Shown: positions 45,666 through 57,380, counted from the stretch's first letter. The stretch is DNA of 64,000 bases from Dichotomocladium elegans (GCA_025716815.1 JAIXMN010000003.1:310001-374000), one strand, 5' to 3'. Numbers and translations are program-made. Notes: generated from the letters alone by a model not told the origin.

Positions 45666-47541
45666 CGTAATGGGAGAAGTCTACTATAAGAATTGTGCGA
45701 AGTCTACAGAGATCATCATGGTATGTAGATGGATACATATTTTGGAAAAGGGAGGAAAAAGAGTGAATATGTAAAGAGATCAGATTCCAGGCTTCTTTGG
45801 ATATGTTGAAAGATTATTGGGATATAATAAACAATACGCCTATATGCAATGACGCAGTATTAGATTGTGCCTCGGATAATAGACTCTATAACTATGATAG
45901 GTAAATATCACTTGTCTGCTTGTATAGAACCACTTATCAGCGAACAGATGATAAAAATCTTTGTGGAGCGTCTTCTGTTTATCATTGATAATAAGTGTAT
46001 AATTTACACACATGTTCATTGATCAGAGACAACAAGTTTGATGTGGTGATGGTTTTAATGCACAGCGAATGGCACACAGCAATAAGGACTCGTAATCAAA
46101 CAATGTCACTTCGTCTGTCATATTCTGATAAATGGATCATCCTTGATGCAATGGCTTGCAACTGAATCATCGTCTTTGTCGATTTTGATTATTATATGAA
46201 AATTATACGGCCCATTTAAACTTGCCTGCTGTAGGCTGATAAAAAAGAAGCATCATGGAATAGCAGTCATGAGTGTCGTAGATACAAGTCTTCTGAACGA
46301 GAATATCATCTGGTACGTCACGGTGCTTGTTTCAGCATTGTTCATCGCATGGATGACTGATCTCTCATAAACAATGGCGATCTGTGCGAACTATTTCCTC
46401 TTTATCAAACCCTTGCTTGGCTTCCCTTCCATGAGTTATCCGGTATGAATCTCTATATCGACTTGCTTGTTGTTCGAATTTAACACCTTCTGTCCCTTGT
46501 AAATTAACCAATTGTACCTCTGCTTGATGAACGATAGAGAAGAAGCCAAAAAGGATACCGCATCATTCAGCGGAGCCACGTTTTGGCTGCCTTCGGGCAT
46601 GGCTTTCTACCCCTCTATTTTATGCGTCTTGCATTTCCTGTGTCTGTCCCTCTCATTGCCTCGGTGTTGCATCCCACCCCAGATGCTCTCTCTTTTTTTT
46701 TGCTGTCTTCTTCCTTTTCCCCGCGCCCACCCTGTGTAATTTGTCGATGCCCCATCTTTCGCCGGTTTTGTGCCCGCCATTGTGTGCATCTGGTGTGCCC
46801 TTGCCGTTGCTTCTGGCGCTGCATGTCCTTGTTCGTGCCGATGCTTCTGCAGCACCAGGCATCATCTGCCATGGTTATCGCCATGTGCACATTTGATACG
46901 CCTGGTGCGAGCCGGGTTGGTAAGTCAAAGTGTAAAGGGGATGTTGATTAACGAAATCTTTTGGAAAATAAAGTACACACTAGACCGCACTGATGTCGAA
47001 TGCATATTCATACTATCAATAAATGATATAAATAAGAGACAACTTACCTAACAGTAAAGAATATCATTCGTATGCTGATTTCGCTATGATTACCTTCGTG
47101 TTTCAGTGAAAAGCAAAGACGGTGTTTATGTCCCTCTTCTCTATTGTTTGTATGCAGTGAAACATAACTTGGTAATAGGCTACTGGAGGTGATGAGCAGA
47201 TTCACAAGATGAACGCTTGTTGGAGTCGAGCAGTAGAAGGGGAAAAATCGTCTGAACCGAAAAAACTGACTTGTCAGGAAATAGCATAGGTATTTTCTGC
47301 TCTGCTTATTCCTTTGCTATCCTCGAGAACAGTGAGAAGTCGCAATATTCATTGTTACCCATATCCACACAACTGGTTCTGAGTTCGTGCCCTTGTGCCC
47401 TTTCTTATGGAACGAGATTGCAAGACCAAGATACTTTGGCATTGATGTCATTGTTTAGCGTTGAAGAAATTTCAAACTCACTTAATCTTTGCATATTTCC
47501 TCTTTTTTTTTTTTTTCTTCTTAAAAAAGCTGTTTGCAGCC
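45666..47541. other. Intergenic; possible unrecognised short exons near 46.4-46.9 kb
   Basis: Mostly AT-rich. From about 46373 to 46940 the base composition rises in GC and two stretches look weakly coding on the plus strand: MAICANYFLFIKPLLGF then PSMSYP ending at a GTATGA donor (46373-46442), and EEAKKDTASFSGATFWLP after a GATAG acceptor (about 46539). I could not extend them to a gene or name a family. A T-run at 47501-47515 precedes the YjbQ start. Confidence 0.35.
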
Positions 47542-48264
47542 ATGTCCTGGACTCAGAAGCACATCCGCTTATCTGCAAAGCCTAGAGGTCGGTTCTATTA
47601 TAAATGTTTCGAGAAAAAAGAAAACCAAAAGTCTTAAAAAAACCTCAACGCAGGCTGCCATCTTGTTCATAATGAAATTGTCAGTCAAGTTCCCGAGATT
47701 AGAAATTACAAAGTTGGCATGGCCAACATCTTTTGTGAGTGAGGGATCGCACCTTTTCTCGCATAGGCATTGATAGTAGCATTAACAACCGATCGCGCCA
47801 ATCCTTCCAGTGCAACATACGTCTGCATCTTTGATGTTGAACGAGAATGCGGATCCAGATGTCCGCGTGGATATGGAGATGGGCCTCAACAAGATTGTGC
47901 CCGAAAACTTCCCTTACATTCACACGGATGAAGGCGCGGATGATATGGTACGTGAATTCTTGATGGGGTTAATAGATGGATTTTGTTAAACAAGATATGT
48001 TGATCAGCCTGGTCATTTGAAATCCGGCATTATCGGTGTTTCTCTCAATATCCCTATTACTGACGGACGGCTGGCTACGGGTACTTGGCAAGGGTATGTA
48101 TGAGAGGAAGGAGCCGATAAGGATAGGGTTACCTTCCCATTTCCATGGCTGTGCGCAGAGAGTGCGGTGCTGAAGATTCCATCCATAGAATATACCTGTG
48201 CGAACACCGCAATCACGGTGGAAGTCGAAGAATAGTCGTAACGCTTCAAGGCGAAAAGAAATAA
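47542..48264 (+). CDS. YjbQ (UPF0047) family protein, five small exons
   Basis: Small conserved protein of the YjbQ family; bacterial members have thiamin phosphate synthase side activity, the eukaryotic role is unclear. Exons 47542-47587, 47654-47734, 47811-47947, 48008-48093 and 48189-48264 add to 142 codons, giving 141 residues, exactly the usual size. Family marks: [20 protein letters not shown] (catalytic His region), [59 protein letters not shown] then [12 protein letters not shown]. All the metal or substrate-binding histidines seen in the family (QHTS, HTDEG, GHLK, CEHR) are present, so the gene looks intact. The start codon at 47542 gives [16 protein letters not shown], the normal N-terminus. 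No neighbour suggests a pathway. Confidence 0.92.
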
Positions 48265-49270
48265 AGAAGTGATTTCTTCATGCGTCGTTGCGGTGTAAAC
48301 AGACAAGTGGCGCGACGCACAAAGTGACATGCGTGTCACCGAACATGACTCATTATGCAAAGTCCGTAGCTGTTACCCCAGCTCTTTTTACTTACGGGCG
48401 AGGTGCGGGGAGAGGAAGCACCCCGCTAAAAATATCTATTGAGGCAGCGGGGTCATATGATATTACGTCGTAATGGTGGACTGGCTGAAACCGGCATGAC
48501 GCTATGTCAGCTGGGTTGGTTTATTCTGGGGCCTTCCGCGGATGGAGGAATCTGTCCAGGCTTTCAGGGTCCTCGGAAACTGAGCAATCGAGCATCTGTG
48601 ACACTCGAAATTGTGTATGGAGGATTTGACACTTTATTAATATCACGCATGGCATCACCTTTCAGCTCCTCCTCGATTCAAAGCAAACGAGGGTACTGTG
48701 CAAAGTATGTTCTGCTATTAGCATGGACGCTAAACTAATAGAGTTTTCCTAGAAGGATGATGCTATCGGCTACCAAAAAATTAAAACTTGACGTCTCTTC
48801 GAATATCATCGACTTTTTTGTTCGCCGCTAGACTGAAATCAAACACATGTCAATCAATTCCTAGCTCCCCTCCCCTTCCCTCTTCCCTCGCTTTGCGATT
48901 TCCTTCAGCGTGATAGAGAATAAAGACAGGACAAACAGAAACTTCGCCAAAGGTCTTGATGAATGCGTAATGGGATATGGGGATGTGCGAATAAAGCAAG
49001 GAGTGAGAGGGAAAACGCGCGCGTGCGCCTCTTGAGTGGGCTTCTGGTCACATGCAGATGGGTGCGGAACTCCGAGAGTTCCGGTCAGCCCCGAGCTGGC
49101 CGGACTGGACGGGTGAGCACTGCGTTTTCTTTTGCGGGGAAATTTCAATCCCAGCCGTTCCGAGGTCCTTCCTTTTCACGAGGCAATGTGACAAGCCAAG
49201 AAATCACATATAAAAGCACTTATTTTCATTATTAAACAAGACATTATTCATATTTTATACCGCAATATCA
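48265..49270. other. Promoter region of PEP carboxykinase
   Basis: About 1 kb without a gene. Two weak open frames (48439-48738 and 48963-49235) have no domain. The last 70 bp hold a TATA box and a short leader for PCK1. Gluconeogenic control sites are expected but none can be named from sequence. Confidence 0.5.
49209..49215 (+). promoter_or_regulatory. TATA box of PCK1
   Basis: TATAAAA lies 56 bp before the ATG at 49271, followed by an A/T-rich leader. This fits a strongly regulated, highly expressed gene such as PEP carboxykinase. Confidence 0.65.
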
Positions 49271-50235
49271 ATGACTGCCGCAAGACCCGGAACACCACGC
49301 CCAGCCAGCTCTGCCTCCAATTCCAAGGTTGGCGAGGAGTTGTATGAATATGCTGGTATTGACTACGATAAGGTAAAACGAATACATTGCTAGTGCTACA
49401 CGTGTGTGCAGCAGCCTCTAAACTAACCTCACCATCCTAGGTCACGATCAAGCGCAATCCATCTGTTGCGGTTTTATACGAGGAGGCTCTCGCTCATGAG
49501 GAAGGTACTGTGATCTCCTCTGCTGGTGCACTCTGCGCCTACTCTGGCAAGAAAACAGGCCGTTCGCCCAAGGACAAGCGTATTGTTCGGGAAGAAACCT
49601 CAGAGAAAGATATCTGGTGGGGCCCTGTCAACACTCCTCTTGACGAAAAAGTCTTCTTGATCAATCGTGAACGCGCCGTTGACTACCTGAACACCCGCTC
49701 TCGGCTCTACGTCTTTGATGGTTTTGCCGGCTGGGACCCGAAATACCGCATCAAGGTCCGCATCGTTGCCTCACGTGCTTACCACATTCTCTTTATGCGC
49801 AACATGTTGATCCGACCCACTGAGGAGGAGCTCGAGGACTTTGGCACTCCGGATTTCACTATTTTCAATGCTGGCGAGTTCCCTGCTAACCGCTACACCA
49901 CTGGCATGACCTCCACCACATCCGTCTCTGTGAACTTCAAGCGCAATGAGATGGTCATTCTCGGCACCGAGTATGCTGGCGAGATGAAGAAGGGCGTAAG
50001 TAGTACGATGGGAGAGGAGGAGAAGCAGTGGCTTATTTGTGTCTTTTAGATTTTCACGGTGATGCACTATCTGATGCCCAAGGCGGGTGTCCTGTCGCTT
50101 CACTCATCGGCCAATGAGGGTGCCGATGGCGACGTCACGCTCTTCTTTGGCTTGTCTGGTACGGGCAAAACCACCCTCTCGGCGGATCCCAAACGCCAGC
50201 TGATCGGTGACGATGAGCACTGCTGGTCCGACTCG

Positions 50236-50271
<36 letters not shown>

Positions 50272-51042
50272 TGCATTGACCTTTCTGCCGAGAAGGAGCC
50301 TGATATTTTCAACGCTATCAAGTTTGGTTCAGTGCTTGAGAATGTTGTGTTGGACGAGGACACTCGGGAGGTGGATTACTCGGACGACTTCCTGACGGAG
50401 AACACACGCGCATCTTATCCCATCTATCACATCCCTAACGCCAAGATCCCCTGCATGGGCAGCCATCCCAAGAACATTATCCTGCTCACCTGCGATGCTT
50501 TTGGTGTTCTGCCACCCGTCAGCAAGCTGACATCTGCTCAGGCCATGTACCACTTCATCTCGGGTTATACCACAAAGGTTCCTGGCACGGAGGACGGTAT
50601 TGTCGAGCCTCAGGCGACTTTCTCAGCATGCTTTGGTGCTCCCTTCTTGGTGCTTCATCCTCAGCGCTACGCCTCAATGCTGGCCGACAAGATGTCCACC
50701 TACAAGGCTGATGCCTGGCTCATTAACACCGGCTGGATCGGTGGCAAGGCCGGTGTGGCCAAGCGTTGCCCACTGAAGTACACCCGCGCCATCCTCGATG
50801 CCATCCACTCGGGCGAGCTCGCCAATGCCGAGTATGCACACTACGACGTCTTTAACCTTCAGGTTCCCACCAAGGTTCCCAACGTGCCTGACGAGATGCT
50901 CGATCCTCGCAAGGTCTGGATGGGCTCTAGCGAGGAGTACAACGAGTCCCTCCGTAAGGTTGCTACCATGTTCATTGACAACTTCAAGATCTATCAGGAC
51001 GAGGCTGCTCCCGAAACCATTGCTGCCGGTCCCAAGCTGTAA
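49271..51042 (+). CDS. PCK1: Phosphoenolpyruvate carboxykinase (ATP)
   Basis: Gluconeogenic enzyme turning oxaloacetate and ATP into PEP, CO2 and ADP in the cytosol. Exons 49271-49372, 49441-49995 and 50050-51042 give 549 residues, normal for the ATP-dependent family of fungi and bacteria. Motifs: [15 protein letters not shown] (oxaloacetate-binding Arg), [20 protein letters not shown], the P-loop [15 protein letters not shown] at about 252-266, [20 protein letters not shown] with metal-binding Asp residues, and [20 protein letters not shown]. The lid segment [15 protein letters not shown] is intact. Codons are strongly biased to C-ending ones (CTC, GCC, AAC, AAG) compared with its neighbours, as in a highly expressed gene. 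The short N-terminal extension ([18 protein letters not shown]) is not conserved. It converges with the WOPR regulator gene. Confidence 0.98.
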
Positions 51043-52103
51043 ACCAAAAAAAAAATCATTCAACGTTGCATTTTCCCCTCCCCCACCATCCCCACTTTCC
51101 GTCAATTCACACACATCACATTACATTCACCATAAACTCGCCATTCTTCCTAACCTCGTGTACAGTTTTCTTTTTTTTTTTTTTAAGCATCATCATTAAA
51201 GTCTTGCTAAATATTCCTTTAAAAAAAGATAATACGTAGTAACTTTTACATCCACTGATTCAGAAATGATGTGGAAGGAAGGCATGAGCAGGCTCTATCA
51301 TACAAAATGATTCAAGGCATTGCATCCGAGTATTTGCCGCATTATTCAGGAAACCTTGCTTTCTCTGAATTTGGCCTAAAAAAAAAAAGAGATGCTCATT
51401 CTTCCTTGGGATGGCAGAATAAGTGCATGAACCTCTTGCAGCGTGCTCGCTTAATCTTTGCGTAGATGCAACCCGCGCATGAAATACTATTCTTAAAGAT
51501 GAAATATACGAACGGATATCGAAAGTCTGCATGCATCAGCAAAGAAAGGCCTGAAACCATCCGCCCCTTCGTTGTAAAGTGGGGAAGTCTTCGTTCGACG
51601 ATGCCGTGATAATGATAATCCTGGTGTTGAATAATTTTTTCCCATCACGCAATTCGTCTCTTAGTATGTGACGGCATGAAAAAGTTTTTACTGAGGTCGT
51701 GACAGGGAAAAACAAAAAAAAAAAGAGGACATTGTCCAAGTGCTTAAAGACCGACGCACGGACGAGCTAAAAAAAAAAATAACGTCATTCAATCTGAGAC
51801 TAGCGCATAAAATGATAATAAAGAAGGGTCTAGAACAAATTTTGGCGCGTCTCATTGTCGTCATTTTGTTTCTTTTTTTTTAATAATTTGCTTTGTATAT
51901 ACACATTGGCAGAAAGAAGAAAACGAAGTCCATGTCCACGTCGAACGAGAAGGGGGAAAGCAGACATGGGCAAAAGGGGCGAATTTTACAATTTTGAAGG
52001 ACTCACGTATACTTTATGTGGGGAGACGGAGAGAAAAGGAGCGAGGGAAGTGCCGTTTATGAAGGAGGGTATATCTTCAAAAAGGAGAGTTGCGGACGAG
52101 TAT
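51043..52103. other. Intergenic between convergent PCK1 and WOPR genes
   Basis: About 1 kb with several A- and T-runs (51170-51184, 51379-51389, 51713-51724, 51769-51779). It must contain both 3' UTRs. No gene seen. Confidence 0.55.
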
Positions 52104-52943
52104 TTATAGTCGTAGTTGGCACTCAAGAGCCCTCAGTTGTCGTTTATCTTCTGCAGACACAGTATATGCAGTTGTAAAGGGACTGTCGAGGGGCCAGAGA
52201 TCCGGTAAAGGAGGGATGGAGACGGTGAAGGAAGGACGAGGGGTGAAATACAAGATGGGCGACATCGGTGCTGAGGAGAGCATTTCATCGTCGGATGAGA
52301 CCGGCGAGGCAGAAAGCGTCGGGGGAAGGGCGGGTGAGGATAGTTGACGAGCCCGGAAATGGTGGTCTGGCATTGTGTCGACTGTGGAAGGACGACCCCC
52401 TTTGGCATTAACAACGCTGCTGCTGCTGCTGCTGCTGCTGGAGGTGGTATTTATGTCGTGTGAGTGGACTTCTGGATAGAGCCCCTTTGGAACGACGATG
52501 CAGCCGAACTTTGGATCGTTGGATGGTTGCACCAGCCGTTTAGATTGGATAGCCGCCTTTGTATAGTACGAGATCAGATGGAGCTTTTGATTGTTCGCTG
52601 TGCAGATAGAGAAGCTTTGTTTGATAAGGCCATTGGGCTTGTACGAGTACACCGGGGCGGTTTTGCTGTTTGTGCGGCGTGGCCGTCTGCTGGTGCTTAG
52701 TTCGCGGTACGTTAGGAAGCTGCCCGAGACCCGACTGGGAGACCAGGCGCGCCCATCTGTCCAACGGCGCATGCCAGCTTCTCGCTCGTCCCATACAAAA
52801 ATAGAGCCGGGCACAATATGGATGCGCTCCTTCGTGGAAAGTCGTCGCTGCACTCGCTGGAGCAAACCTTTACGGCAGGCCTCAAAGATGATAAGGGCGT
52901 CTTGGGGAGTTCGGATACTTCCGATATATGTTTCCATTACCAT
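52104..52943 (-). CDS. WOPR-domain (Gti1/Pac2 family) transcription regulator
   Basis: Sequence-specific DNA-binding regulator of the Wor1/Ryp1/Sge1/Pac2 group, which governs morphological switching, dimorphism or pathogenicity genes in other fungi. Single exon, 279 residues. The first WOPR box begins right at the N-terminus: ETYIGSIRTPQDALIIFEAC, RKGLLQRVQRRLSTKER, SIFVWDEREAGMRRWTDGR and WSPSRVSGSFLTYREL (about 4-82). The second box is NGLIKQSFSICTANNQKLHL then ISYYTKAAIQSKRLVQPSND (about 104-143). The linker between boxes is basic (RRPRRTNSK). After the domain come a poly-Ser run and a Ser/Pro-rich region with SPVSSDDEMLSSAPMSP, a likely phospho-regulated tail. The conserved DNA-contact Arg/Trp residues of box 1 are all visible. 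The protein is short compared with ascomycete members because the long Gln-rich tail is missing. Confidence 0.95.
   Translation of the reverse strand: MVMETYIGSIRTPQDALIIFEACRKGLLQRVQRRLSTKERIHIVPGSIFVWDEREAGMRRWTDGRAWSPSRVSGSFLTYRELSTSRRPRRTNSKTAPVYSYKPNGLIKQSFSICTANNQKLHLISYYTKAAIQSKRLVQPSNDPKFGCIVVPKGLYPEVHSHDINTTSSSSSSSSSVVNAKGGRPSTVDTMPDHHFRARQLSSPALPPTLSASPVSSDDEMLSSAPMSPILYFTPRPSFTVSIPPLPDLWPLDSPFTTAYTVSAEDKRQLRALECQLRL
52415..52440. repeat. GCT triplet repeat encoding polyserine in the WOPR gene
   Basis: A pure GCT tract, read as AGC on the coding strand, adds about nine Ser to the WOPR protein just after its DNA-binding domain. Confidence 0.85.
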
Positions 52944-55859
52944 GTTTTTGTGAAGGCAGTGAGCGCGTGAAGGCAGAAAAAAAGGTAGTGAAGAAAGGAA
53001 GAAAAATGATTTTTCTGAAAATTAGAAAGCGGGGTTCCCAAATGGCCACTTTTATATTCGATTAAGGTTGGGGCATTTATGCAGATTTAAGATGCTGATT
53101 TTTCCCAAACTTTCCAGATTGCTCACATTGCCAGATTGGGAAAAATCGACATTTTCCATATCGTCATAGTCCATTAACCGCCCCCTCCCCCAAGATCTTC
53201 ATTTTTTCGTCCGCTTCAGAAAGATAGGCCAAGCATGAGTCTCCTATTAAATAGCAAATATCGCGTCCTTGATAGTGCAAGTTACACAGTAAACCTTAGA
53301 GAATGCTGTAATAGAACACCATGGAATGTGGTCTTTTCTACAAACTTCTTTACTTCGCAAACGACGCCTTGGTTGTGATAGGATGTCTTTCCCTTTTCCT
53401 GTCATCAAAAGCGACTCGAGGACGGTTTATAGTCTATCTACCTAACCCCTTGTAATTGCAGTCCTTTGTCTGGGGACAACACTCCCCATCTCCTCCTCGT
53501 TAGGGTGTAATGTCATCATCATTTCATGATGATGTCTTTCTAAAATACCCCCTCCCCCATTTAAAAGGAAAAAAAAGAGACCCCATGTAGTTAGACCCAA
53601 ATCAGTTAAATCTGTTGCTTGTTTATCTGGTATTTCCTTTTCGGTACACACAGATTGTCACACATGACATACCCAAATTCATGGCTAGTGCATTTCAGAG
53701 TACTACTCTCGTGAACCGATAGTCGCTTTAAGCATTACTATGTTCCCGACAGTTCGCTCCATCTAACAACGCCCAATCACTCAGATTTCCCTTTTACCGC
53801 CCAAGGTAGGAGAGAAGGAGAGGAGAGATGCATGTGTTTGAACACCCTGTTAAAGAAAAAAATGAGAAAATACAATGTCCCGCACTGGCAAGTGCATAGA
53901 AAATAAGCTTGCCCCCCACTTTTCTCCCCGACACTCAGCCTTATTCAGGGTGGATCGCTTTGTATTGTTCTTCCATCATTAAGCCCATACGTAGCTTTGT
54001 CCTATTTGCAGGAGCCAATACAACCTACGCCGGCGCTATACCCGTTGCTTTCTCACTCTCTCATTGGAGGTAGCGGTGGTGTTGTTTTGAGTGGCGTCGC
54101 GATGGAGCAATCGCAATTTCCCGATATGGGCAAGATCGGGATCGTCAGATCTCTGAAATCTAGCGCCGTTTGCATTGTTACCCTTTGGGTCGGATCTCCG
54201 TCTCTGGGTATATGTGATCACAAACCAGAAGAGACATGGAGATTGGTAGGGTATAATGCCCACAGTTGGAGAACTTGGAGCTACAATGGTCTTTGGTTAC
54301 GGAAACCTCAGCGACGGATTGTTTGTCGTTAAAACAGAGGGGATTAAAGAGCACGCAAGAACAATGGTAGAGTTGTTCTTCAAAGGGTGCAAATAAAGCA
54401 AGTGAGAATAACATTAATCATGGAACGGGTCCTAAGTTGCGTATCTCTGGCAGTGCAAACAGACACATCAGGTCCGACAATGACTAATGCGAACTCCCAC
54501 ACTTCGCACGCACGCGCCCTCTTTATCTGCTCGACAAGTCACTTGATGGGGGCTCGGATATTCTGCAATCTAGAAAGATTTCCTTGAGCATAAGTTTTCC
54601 GGTATGATCGTTCCGAGCGACAAGCTTCCCGCGCTAGTTTGGTGTGTCAATCTGAGCTAAACATTCCCAGGGAAAATGCTGATGTAGCAAAGCTTTCCTT
54701 TTAAAGTCAGCCGTCGCGTGATCAATGTACGTTGATGTTGTCATCTATGTCATTTTTTTTCTTTTTCAAAGAACGCGGACGTGGAGGTTCTTTCTTCAGT
54801 GAAAGCGGTTATAACGAACAGATAGTTCCAGGGATTGTTGATATCTTGTTGGTTATCGATAAATGTCGCGTTAGTGAGAATAGCGGTCCTGTCCGGCTCG
54901 GTCGTTTAGTAATAACTAGTGAAATAACGGATAGAGTGGGACATACGAACCGTGAGATGATGGCTTTGCGCGTGTAACCTAAAACACGCGTGAAGCTAGT
55001 TTTAGTTGCATGAGTCGTATGAAATCCCTCATTAGGGCACGCCACTTTGTATGATTCTCGGACCATCTTCCACTCTGTACTAACCTTCTTGTGAACAGAG
55101 CAACTGAAAGTGAGATGGGCGAGTATTTCTTGGTTGTCAAAACAAAAAAGTAGAGCCGATCATTTTGTGAATCCAAACAATTTGTTATCATTGGCCAAAC
55201 GTGTGGCAGCTGTTTGCGCTGACCGTCATAGCCGCATCGTCAGTTATGCATTATGACGTGTGTCTCTGCGGCGGTCCAAAATACTATGAACGAATTGAAG
55301 TCGTCGCCTTCACCAAGATGCTTGTGTAACGCTAAATAGGGCGAAGGATAAGTAGCAACGGTTATATGTACGAGGGCGGGTGGGATGGCTGGATCCGACG
55401 GATTGAACGGAGACAATGATAGCTGATGAACCTTCCATAACGGACATACTACTACTTTTGTTTATGTAATATGAACTGATACTAGTAAACTTTATTGAAA
55501 GTTTCAATAAGCACTTTGGCGGTTTGGATTGTTAGGAGTTTAGATGAATCGCGAAGGATTTGATCACTGCTTGAAGCTTGCCTCTCCTTCAGCATTTAGA
55601 GATCCAGCTTTGTCGAAACTCTATATTTATGTATGCTCAAATATTAGCAATAGGGGCGTTGATGAAGACTTTCTTCATAGGTATCGATGGATGGAAAGCT
55701 CATAAATACTATTTTCCTGACGAATGCTATTATCTCATATAAGTCTTCTAAGATATTTCTTGATTTGTATCGCATACTTACCAATACTTCTCCACATACT
55801 TTGCTTTACCCCCCCTGGCAAAGCTCGATACCAAAGCGTACCCAGATGGAACACCCCAG
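52944..55859. other. Gene-poor region upstream of the WOPR gene
   Basis: About 2.9 kb with no supportable gene. Apart from the TATA box it holds a palindrome-like CATCATCATTTCATGATGATG at 53513-53533 and several weak open frames (for example 53997-54332, plus strand) without any domain. It may be a long regulatory region. Confidence 0.45.
53050..53056 (-). promoter_or_regulatory. TATA box of the WOPR regulator
   Basis: TATAAAA on the minus strand lies 107 bp upstream of the ATG at 52943. Assignment rests on position only. Confidence 0.45.
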
Positions 55860-56500
55860 ATGGGAACGCCTGGGATCTCTTTAGCTTATGGATAGGGGCA
55901 ATATGCATTATCAAATAGTGGCGTTTGGATCACTCCACTCTCTTTTTCATGTATCATGTGATGCTGCGTTTGATGTTAGTAGTGAACCAAGATTCACTAA
56001 GAGAAACACAATTTTTCTAAAGTCAATGGCTCTCATGTGCCATCGGCGCCCCCCCCAGTCATGCGCTCTTGGGTCTTTACACCAGAATTCCTACGACAGA
56101 TTCCATTGGTTCTCATAAAAAAGATAGATCGTCTTGAGAAGTTTTACTATAGGTTTGCTCAAGGACAACGCTTCCTTAACTACTCTCAAGTCCATACTGC
56201 ACGGACATGATATCTTGCTGATTTGCAGTGGTTGATGCATTCAGATCCTTCTCAAATATTAATTTACTAACTGACATTGTCTTGGTCAGCGCAAATTGTG
56301 CAATTGCGAGTAGAGCCTGGTTGCTTCATCAGAACGCCTTCATCTTTTCGTGTGGGAATTAGTAGACTGAAGAACGTCTGTCTCCTAATCGAAGGACAGA
56401 TTCCGAAGGCTCAGGACAACCATGCACATCAACCACGTGGCCCTGTCCATCGTAGTAAAGATATTGATTGCTCATTACAGAATGATGTATGCGTAGGAGA
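55860..56500 (-). mobile_element. Tc1/mariner-like transposon relic F, near full length
   Basis: Minus-strand copy. From right to left: the N-terminal block at about 56486-56400 (NQYLYYDGQGHVVDVHGCPE), bases matching the GCATTCAGATGAAAG stretch of relic A at about 56335, the FEKxLNAS block at about 56255, CCAAGAGCGCATGACTGG near 56070 matching CCAAGAGCACCTTGACTGG of relic A, the first-Asp block near 56020 (ATTGACTTTAG shared), AACGCAGCATC near 55968, and the second-Asp block near 55925 (CCACTATTTGATAATGC). The middle is deleted and many stops are present. Confidence 0.75.
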
Positions 56501-56630
56501 GAAAAAGACCATAATATTATAGCGTCCCAGTGTTGAGAAATATAATTAGGACGGGATCGCGTGTACATAGCCGAACTGGGTTAATTGTAAAAAAAAACCG
56601 TAGCCCCTTTTTTCTCTTTATCACTGACTC

Positions 56631-57380
56631 ATGCCTCCTACAAGGTTCTCCTACATCTCAGCCAATCGACACGAGCTTGCCATGCTCCGCCGCGACGTCA
56701 AACGACTTAGCAGCGTTGTTACTGCCATGTCAGAGAAGATGGATCTCTTGATCGCTGCTGCGGATCGAGGGAACGCAGCTACCGCTGACCTCGCAAATGC
56801 TCCCGAGAACGCAAGAGAAGATGCACGTACCTCTTCAGTCGAGGAAAGTGCCATTATGTCTCCCTCTAGCGAAGTAGATATTATACCTTGGCCGTCTACC
56901 TGCGTTTCCGAAGGCAGCTCCGAAAAAATGAGACGCGTTTCTATCACCAAAGCGTTGATTATTACTGCATTGATCAAGCCCTTCCGGAAAGACGAGAACG
57001 GGCAGGATCTATCATATGCCAAACTTACGGCTATCTACGGCAGTATTCGTGATATGAGGAAGGACTTTGTTATGGCGGCAATACATGAACTAGGCTACTG
57101 CACATGTAAGCCACCTGTGGGACGATGTCGCTGCGGTGCTGCAAAGGGCAAACGTGTCCCAACACAGCCTGTTCGTTGGGGTCAATTGAGCCCAAGATAC
57201 AGATATAAGATGATTGCCAATTTTGAGGCCATCATTTTCGAAAAGGAACGCATTCCGATTCACAGGTGCGAAAAGCATTGGGCTGCATCACACATGCTCG
57301 AAGAGGGCTGGTGTAACTGGATAAAGAAAATGCGTACGCCAACCCAAGGCGAAAGGGAAGGAAAGTTTTGCGATATGTAA
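56631..57380 (+). CDS. Hypothetical protein with coiled coil and Cys cluster
   Basis: Single open frame of 249 residues, family not recognised. Residues about 10-50 (NRHELAMLRRDVKRLSSVVT, then AMSEKMDLLIAAAD) form heptads of a coiled coil. An acidic/Ser linker follows, then a basic helical domain from about 100 on: RRVSITKALIITALIKPFRK, LTAIYGSIRDMRKDFVMAAI, a Cys-rich CTCKPPVGRCRCGAAKGK (C-x-C-x6-C-x-C), and RYRYKMIANFEAIIFEKERI with a Trp-rich end. The mid-domain could be a DNA-binding helical fold and the Cys cluster a small zinc site, but that is inference. No introns, and the gene begins 130 bp after transposon relic F, so it may be a repeat-associated or lineage-specific family. Frame length and good codon use support it as a gene. 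Confidence 0.6.
   Translation: MPPTRFSYISANRHELAMLRRDVKRLSSVVTAMSEKMDLLIAAADRGNAATADLANAPENAREDARTSSVEESAIMSPSSEVDIIPWPSTCVSEGSSEKMRRVSITKALIITALIKPFRKDENGQDLSYAKLTAIYGSIRDMRKDFVMAAIHELGYCTCKPPVGRCRCGAAKGKRVPTQPVRWGQLSPRYRYKMIANFEAIIFEKERIPIHRCEKHWAASHMLEEGWCNWIKKMRTPTQGEREGKFCDM

Noticed and set aside
46373..46951. Possible membrane-protein exons (MAICANYFLF..., then a hydrophobic frame)
   Set aside because: Two short segments have plausible splice signals, but the combined protein could not be extended or matched to any family, and both strands stay open because of skewed composition.
53513..53533. Short palindrome CATCATCATTTCATGATGATG
   Set aside because: Probably a chance CAT/ATG repeat; no array or second copy was seen.
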